Below, one piece after another: positions 59,765-64,000 of a stretch of 64,000 nt of DNA. This DNA comes from Streptomyces zhihengii (GTDB lineage: Bacteria; Actinomycetota; Actinomycetes; Streptomycetales; Streptomycetaceae), in NCBI RefSeq assembly GCF_016919245.1, contig NZ_JAFEJA010000002.1, forward strand, positions 1,738,501 through 1,802,500. The letters are read 5' to 3'. Below the pieces are notes generated by a model. It was given only the letters and a program-made list of their open reading frames with translations, ran no database searches and had not been told where the DNA came from. Numbering within the stretch: position 1 is the stretch's first letter; every line of letters starts with the position of its first letter. A program made the position numbers and the translations under genes.

Positions 59765-60085
59765 TTATGCGGCCTGGTGTTCGCCGGGGCGGTAGCGGTC
59801 GAAGTCCGCGTCGGGGAAGAGTTCGCAGGCAATGTCGAGAAGCCGTCGGTGCTGGGGCTGGAGGTTGGTGAGGCTGGTTGCGCGCTGCGGGTCGCTTGGG
59901 GTGCTGAGCAGGTGCAGGGCGGCGACATCGACGAAGGGAGTGTCGCGCAGGTCCCAGGCCACGTCCGTCACGGTGGGCGGGAGCTGGTGGAGGGTGGCGC
60001 GCAGGAGGTCGAGGTGCTGGTAATCGATGTCGCCGCGGGGCGTGAGCGTGGCGGCGTTGCCGTGAATCTCGGTGGTGATGTTCAT
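59765..60085 (-). CDS. STAS-domain anti-anti-sigma-like protein 2
   Basis: A 106-residue protein starting at ATG 60085 (MNITTEIHGNAATLTPRGDI). The STAS core is GDIDYQHLDLLRATLHQLPP, VAWDLRDTPFVDVAALHLLS. The phosphosite loop reads DVAA in place of DSSG/DSTG, so the usual phosphorylatable Ser/Thr is missing. The C-terminus (LSTPSDPQRATSLTNLQPQH) matches the relic at 20925. It stands ~130 bases left of the IS1380-family element and is read away from it. Confidence 0.85.
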   Translation of the reverse strand: MNITTEIHGNAATLTPRGDIDYQHLDLLRATLHQLPPTVTDVAWDLRDTPFVDVAALHLLSTPSDPQRATSLTNLQPQHRRLLDIACELFPDADFDRYRPGEHQAA

Positions 60086-60218
60086 GGTGGGCGAGGCCCC
60101 CTTCCCAGGGGGTTGATGAGCCCACAGACGAGCCACGATCAGCGTGGCCGACGACTATGGCAGGCCCCGGATGCCCGGGGAGGGGGCAACGCCCGAGACC
60201 CAAGGAGCCGGGCCTTAG

Positions 60219-61877
60219 CCTCGCGCTTTCATGAAGCGGGCTGTCCGACGGGCGGTCAGGTAAACGAGAAGTGCCTCTGACCAGCAAGAATGAGGATTGT
60301 CGAGGTCCTTGTTCCTGCCATGCCGGAGGCACTTCCCAGGTGAAGAAGCGTATCGGGTCCTATCCACGCGTCCGCATCGAGGGCGGTGGTCGCGGAGTGG
60401 TGTCCCAGGCCGGGGCCGTGCTGCTGGTCGAGACCGCCCGCAAGGCCGGGCTGGACCAGGCGATATCGACGGCACTGACGCCGTGGCGACGTTCACGGGC
60501 AGTGCACGATCCAGGGAAGATCCTGCTGGACGTGGCACTCGCGGTCGCCCTGGGCGGGGACTGCCTCGCGGATGTCGGGATGCTGCGGGCCGAGCCGGCC
60601 GTGTTCGGGCCGGTGGCGTCCGACCCGACCGTCTCCCGGCTCGTCGACACCCTCGCCGCCGCCGGGCCGAAGGCCCTGTCCGCGATACGGGCCGCGCGGG
60701 CCGAAGCCCGCGAGCGCGTCTGGAGCCTGGCCAAAACCGCGGCTCCTGACGCGGGCGGGCAGGTGATCGTGGACCTGGACGGGGTCCTCGTTCTGGCCCA
60801 CTCCGAGAAGCAGGACGCCACCGCGACCTGGAAGAAGACCTTCGGACACCACCCCCTGATGGGGTTCGTCGACCACGGAAGCAGTGGCAGCGGGGAGCCG
60901 GTGGCCGGCCTGCTCAGGCCCGGCAACGCAGGCAGCAACACCGCCGCCGACCACATCACCACCACCCAACTCGCCCTGGCCCAGCTGCCGAAGAAGTACC
61001 GGCGCGGACGCCGGACGCTGATCCGTACCGACTCAGGAGGCGGCACCCACGAGTTCGTCGCCTGGCTCGCCCAACGCGGCCGGTGGCTGTCGTACTCGGT
61101 CGGCATGACCATCACCGAGCAGATTCACCAGGCCGTCCTCAAGGCCCCCGCCTCGGCCTGGACGGCGGCGACCGAGCCCGGCGGCGAGATCCGGGACGGG
61201 GCCTGGGTCGCCGAACTGTCCGGCGACTGCCTGAAGGGCTGGCCGAAGGGAATGCGGCTGATCGTGCGGAAGGAACGGCCTCACCCCGGCGCCCAGTTGC
61301 GGATCACCGACGCCGACGGCCTGCGGCTCACCGCGTTCGCCACCAACACCACCGGCATCCCGATCGCCGCACTCGAACTGCGGCACCGCCGGCGAGCCCG
61401 GGCGGAGGACCGCATCCGTGCCGCTCGCGCCACCGGCCTGCGCAACCTGCCCCTGCACGACACCAAGCAGAACCAGATCTGGCTGGAGATCGTCCAGATC
61501 GCCCTCGACCTCCTCGCCTGGATGCCCATGCTCGCCCTGACCGGCGAAACCCGCAGGTGGGAACCCCGCCGCCTGAGGCTCCGCCTCTTCTCCGCCGCCG
61601 CCCAGCTGGTCACCACCGCCCGCCGCCGGCACCTGCGGTTCGCCCGCCACTGGCCCTGGACCCACATGATCACCGACGCCCTGGCACGACTCGAAGCCCT
61701 CCCGAACCCCGGCTGACCAGCGTGTTCCCGTCCCTGCGAGCAGCACCACCCCCGCCGGAGCCGTGGAACCCGGCGCCCACCCGACGCGACAGCCGGGCCA
61801 TCAGCCTGACCACCACCAGCCCGAACAACCGAAACGGCCCGCCGAAGAAACCCACGGACCGTCACGAAAGATCGAGG
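60219..61877 (+). mobile_element. IS1380-family insertion sequence, 1659 bp
   Basis: The left end CCTCGCGCTTTCATGA and the complement of the right end CCTCGATCTTTCGTGA match at 13 of 16 positions. A four-base duplication TTAG flanks the element (60215-60218 and 61878-61881), the size expected for IS1380. A single intact transposase fills it. Confidence 0.88.
60340..61716 (+). CDS. IS1380-family transposase
   Basis: A 458-residue intact DDE transposase starting at GTG 60340 with GGAGGC upstream. Visible landmarks are LLDVALAVALGGDCLADVGM, SDPTVSRLVDTLAAAGPKAL, QVIVDLDGVLVLAHSEKQDA (first catalytic Asp), TFGHHPLMGFVDHGS, LIRTDSGGGTHEFVAWLAQR (second Asp) and a C-terminal Arg-rich helix pair ending LARLEALPNPG. 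No frameshift is visible. It is bounded by inverted repeats and a TTAG duplication, so it probably moved recently. Confidence 0.94.
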   Translation: MKKRIGSYPRVRIEGGGRGVVSQAGAVLLVETARKAGLDQAISTALTPWRRSRAVHDPGKILLDVALAVALGGDCLADVGMLRAEPAVFGPVASDPTVSRLVDTLAAAGPKALSAIRAARAEARERVWSLAKTAAPDAGGQVIVDLDGVLVLAHSEKQDATATWKKTFGHHPLMGFVDHGSSGSGEPVAGLLRPGNAGSNTAADHITTTQLALAQLPKKYRRGRRTLIRTDSGGGTHEFVAWLAQRGRWLSYSVGMTITEQIHQAVLKAPASAWTAATEPGGEIRDGAWVAELSGDCLKGWPKGMRLIVRKERPHPGAQLRITDADGLRLTAFATNTTGIPIAALELRHRRRARAEDRIRAARATGLRNLPLHDTKQNQIWLEIVQIALDLLAWMPMLALTGETRRWEPRRLRLRLFSAAAQLVTTARRRHLRFARHWPWTHMITDALARLEALPNPG

Positions 61878-61881
61878 TTAG

Positions 61882-62388
61882 CGGCACCGGCTCAATCTCT
61901 TGTTAGCTCAGCGTCGCATACCCGATACGCTCAGTGCCAGGTGGTACAGCCGCTGAGTGGCCCCTACGCCCTGGTAAGCCGGCTTATTCGCGAGGCGGCA
62001 ACTGCTGAGCTGCGTAGACAGCCTCACCGCGGTGAGGTGCCTGGTTCTGAACTGGTAGCCGTTGCGCGAAACGTCGGACTGCAGAACGCAACAGCGCCCG
62101 GTGGGCTGGCATGGAGCCTCTATGCGGGAATGCGATTCGGTGTCGCGCATTCGGCAGCAACTGCGCCACCGCTGCCCGCCGGTACATGGCAGCCCAATCC
62201 GCGGACGAATCAACGCACTTCGGCGGGCGCGGCCACAGCTGTTCGACGAACGCACAGTGGAGAGTGAACGTGCGACGGGCAACTGTCAGGACGTCTGACA
62301 TGGCGTTCCGATTCTCGCTCTGTGCCGCTGATGTCGTGCCTGTGCAGGTATGTTGCGGGTAGACGGGGGACGAACAACGGGGGAAGCC
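61882..62388. other. Intergenic region, no gene seen
   Basis: About 500 bases beyond the IS1380 element. Short open frames on both strands lack ribosome sites and recognisable features. GCGGGTAGAC at ~62356 lies about 30 bases before the ATPase start and resembles the element noted at 56710. Confidence 0.35.
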
Positions 62389-62871
62389 ATGGACGACACG
62401 GAACCCATACCGGTCGGCGACAGCGAGCTGACGACGAGCACGCCGGTCTTCAGTGCCACTCTGGACGGGGACGGCTCCTGCATTTCCGCCGCGCGCCGCA
62501 TGACCGCCAGCTTCCTGACCCGCGTACAAGCGGTGCACGGGCTTCCTGTGTCGGACCGGGCGATGGACCTGACCCAATTGATTGTCAGCGAGCTGGTCAC
62601 CAACGCCTGCAAGTATGCCCCGGGCCCGATGCTGCTGGAACTGCGGATCCTCGGAGACCTGGTCGAAGTCGTTGTCTGGGACAGTGACCCCGTCCTTCCT
62701 GTTGCCCGTGCGGCCGACCCTGCCCGGGTCGGCCAGCACGGCCTGGAAATCGTGATGAGCGTTGCCCAGGCCTTCGAAGCGCAGCGTCAGCCGGTCGGGA
62801 AGAGCATCACCGCCCGCATCGCCCTGCCCGACGACCCCGGTGGAGCGCTGACCGGACGCCTTCCCCTGTGA
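62389..62871 (+). CDS. RsbW-like ATP-binding anti-sigma-type protein 2
   Basis: A 160-residue GHKL-ATPase starting at ATG 62389 behind GGGGGAAG. The N-box is LTQLIVSELVTNACKYAPGP, G1 is VEVVVWDSDPVLPVARAADP and G2 is ARVGQHGLEIVMSVAQ. It is very similar to the genes at 56753 and 63050, so these three arose by duplication. Likely role: binding and inhibiting a sigma factor and/or phosphorylating a STAS protein. A short open frame with a strong ribosome site follows directly. Confidence 0.92.
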   Translation: MDDTEPIPVGDSELTTSTPVFSATLDGDGSCISAARRMTASFLTRVQAVHGLPVSDRAMDLTQLIVSELVTNACKYAPGPMLLELRILGDLVEVVVWDSDPVLPVARAADPARVGQHGLEIVMSVAQAFEAQRQPVGKSITARIALPDDPGGALTGRLPL

Positions 62872-62881
62872 GGAGGTGGCC

Positions 62882-62992
62882 GTGAGGCGTGACCCCTTCA
62901 ATTTCCCGGTGCAGCCGGGGCAGACCGGCCGGCCGACGTTCGCCGAGCCCGACGGATCGCTAGGGAAGCTAAACCGATGTAACGGCGAGTAG
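62882..62992 (+). CDS. Possible 36-residue protein
   Basis: GTG 62882 follows AGGAGG immediately after the ATPase stop and opens MRRDPFNFPVQPGQTGRPTF with a proline- and glycine-rich composition to TAG 62992. Position and ribosome site suggest co-translation with the ATPase, but the product matches no family I know. Confidence 0.35.
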   Translation: MRRDPFNFPVQPGQTGRPTFAEPDGSLGKLNRCNGE

Positions 62993-63049
62993 TCCAGGAC
63001 GTGCAACGGGGCAGCTAAGCCGCCCTGCCAGGCAATGCGCCCGCCTCGG

Positions 63050-63499
63050 CTACGCCGTGCGGGGAGTGGTGTCGTCAGCGAGTGCGAGAGCGACAGTGAT
63101 GCACTTGCCCATGCCCTTGCTCACCGCGCTCATCCTGCGGGCGACGGCCGTGACGATCTCGAGTCCGTGTTGCCCCACCCGGGCGGGGTCCGCGGCCCGG
63201 GCGGCCGGGAGCACCGGGTCGGTGTCCCACACCGAGACCTCGACTGTGTCTTCAGCGATCAGCAGGTCCAGCAGCACCGGCCCTGGCGCGTATTTGATCG
63301 CGTTCGTGACCAGTTCGCTGACCACTAGTCCGGTCAGCTCGGCAGTGCGCTTGGAGACTGTAAACCGTCCCTCGTCCCACTCCCGGGCAAGAAAGGCGGC
63401 TGCGGCGTCGCGGGCCTGACCGATGCACGCCCCGCTGCCGTCCAAGGCGACCTGGGCGCGCGGCAGCCCGTTCTGCCCGTCGCCGCTTTCCCGGAACAC
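63050..63499 (-). CDS. RsbW-like ATP-binding anti-sigma-type protein 3
   Basis: A 149-residue GHKL-ATPase starting at GTG 63499 behind GGGAGG. Motifs are LTGLVVSELVTNAIKYAPGP, VEVSVWDTDPVLPAARAADP and ARVGQHGLEIVTAVAR. It is divergent from a STAS gene starting at 63635; a divergent kinase-and-antagonist pair is a plausible regulatory module. The N-terminal ~12 residues are poorly conserved. Confidence 0.9.
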   Translation of the reverse strand: MFRESGDGQNGLPRAQVALDGSGACIGQARDAAAAFLAREWDEGRFTVSKRTAELTGLVVSELVTNAIKYAPGPVLLDLLIAEDTVEVSVWDTDPVLPAARAADPARVGQHGLEIVTAVARRMSAVSKGMGKCITVALALADDTTPRTA

Positions 63500-63634
63500 C
63501 GCATGCCTCCCTCGTCGTCGTGGCCCCTGCGAGTACCCCGGAGTGCTGTCCTGACACAGCGGCTTCCCAGGGGCAGAGTCCTCGCCAGTGACCTTGACTG
63601 CAGCGCAACGGTCCAGTGTGCCAGGATAGTGCGC

Positions 63635-64000
63635 ATGGCTGAGGAGGATGGGACGCGTTCAGAACAACCCGGGTACTACGACCGGCTGCAGGTCAGCACG
63701 GAGGCGATCGACGGTGTCCGTGTGGTGACCCCAGCGGGTGAGATCGACCACCACAACGTGCAGCCGCTGAGTGACGCTCTCCAGTCCCCGCAAGGGCGCG
63801 CGATCCGGACCGTGGTGGACCTGAGGCGGGTCACCTTCATGGATTCCACCGGCATCAACACCCTCCTTGCCGCGTATCAGTCCCACAGAGCGAGCGGCGG
63901 AAGCCTCCACATTGCTGCGCCCTCGTCCGTCGTGATCCGACTGCTGAGCATGGTCGGAATCGACCAGGTCATCCCGTGCCACGACACCCTGGACAGCGCT
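63635..64000 (+). CDS. STAS-domain anti-anti-sigma protein, partial, canonical phosphosite
   Basis: The frame starts at ATG 63635 (MAEEDGTRSEQPGYYDRLQV) and runs off the right edge after 122 codons. The STAS core reads VVTPAGEIDHHNVQPLSDAL, TVVDLRRVTFMDSTGINTLL, with the standard DSTG phosphosite, unlike the other two STAS proteins here. RsbV/SpoIIAA-like proteins of this kind bind RsbW-type kinases when unphosphorylated, freeing the sigma factor. The divergent RsbW-like gene at 63050 is its most obvious partner. No strong ribosome site precedes the ATG. Confidence 0.87.
   Translation, partial: MAEEDGTRSEQPGYYDRLQVSTEAIDGVRVVTPAGEIDHHNVQPLSDALQSPQGRAIRTVVDLRRVTFMDSTGINTLLAAYQSHRASGGSLHIAAPSSVVIRLLSMVGIDQVIPCHDTLDSA

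Noticed and set aside
1..64000. tRNA, rRNA, replication origin or phage genes
   Set aside because: No cloverleaf-like sequence, rRNA segment, DnaA-box cluster or phage structural gene was found on reading both strands.

Overview
The window is very G+C-rich actinobacterial DNA, most likely from a Streptomyces. The signs are strong third-position G/C bias, frequent GTG and TTG starts, SigB/SigF-type sigma control, RNHCP, DUF3662 and MmyB-like regulator families, and secreted proteins with CBM32 and DUF1996 domains. The many insertion sequences, IS fragments, duplicated segments and frameshifted genes point to an accessory region such as a chromosome arm. I see no rRNA, tRNA or CRISPR array. All family names come from reading the sequence; no database search was run.

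Layout. 1-2.7 kb: three unrecognised leftward genes. 3.06-4.7 kb: a GH43 glycosidase whose whole ~1.8 kb segment is repeated at 42.6-44.4 kb. 5.0-9.5 kb: a rightward run of metabolite-handling enzymes (isochorismatase-like hydrolase, FAD oxidoreductase, ARMT1-like DUF89 phosphatase, NUDIX, D-amino-acid-oxidase-like), closed by a strong terminator. 9.57-11.2 kb: an apparently intact IS110-family element inserted in an IS481 transposase relic; its left end carries a putative bridge RNA whose guide matches the target. 11.6-12.4 kb: two tandem RNHCP zinc proteins. 12.8-14.05 kb: a membrane protein and YtrA-type GntR regulator pair. 14.3-20.7 kb: serine hydrolase, VOC protein, flavodoxin-like reductase, PP2C phosphatase and a frameshifted ankyrin/HEAT gene. 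21.2-25.6 kb: SigB/F-like sigma factor, divergent TetR/NmrA pair, DUF3662 protein and Fet4-like protein.

26.4-36.3 kb is the most coherent block: a LacI regulator divergent from secreted CBM32/beta-helix, CBM32/GH-A hydrolase and DUF1996 proteins plus a GH3 glycosidase. The same perfect 14-bp palindrome lies just upstream of the first and last of these target genes, suggesting a polysaccharide-use regulon. 36.9-41.8 kb: MFS exporter, secreted SGNH hydrolase, then a ~650-base non-coding repeat-rich leader ahead of a MerR-like and a cold-shock gene. 42-44.7 kb: STAS protein, second GH43 and a TnpB stub. 45-49.6 kb: pentapeptide-repeat membrane protein, then LLM oxidoreductase, MmyB-type regulator and SnoaL-like protein sharing an ATTCCC-N4-GGGAAT palindrome. 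49.7-55.3 kb: truncated VOC copy, GNAT, broken DUF4265-like gene, ISAzo13 fragment, DoxX/LysR pair, a complete IS5-family element with TTA target duplication and a second NmrA-like protein. 55.9-64 kb: a small secreted protein, then a cluster of partner-switching parts (three RsbW-like ATPases, two STAS proteins, one Ser/Thr kinase) and a complete IS1380-family element with TTAG target duplication.

Together with the PP2C phosphatase, the SigB/F-like factor, the STAS protein at 42 kb and the STAS relic at 20.9 kb, the window holds a full parts list for sigma-factor partner switching, although the parts are dispersed and their pairing cannot be read from sequence.
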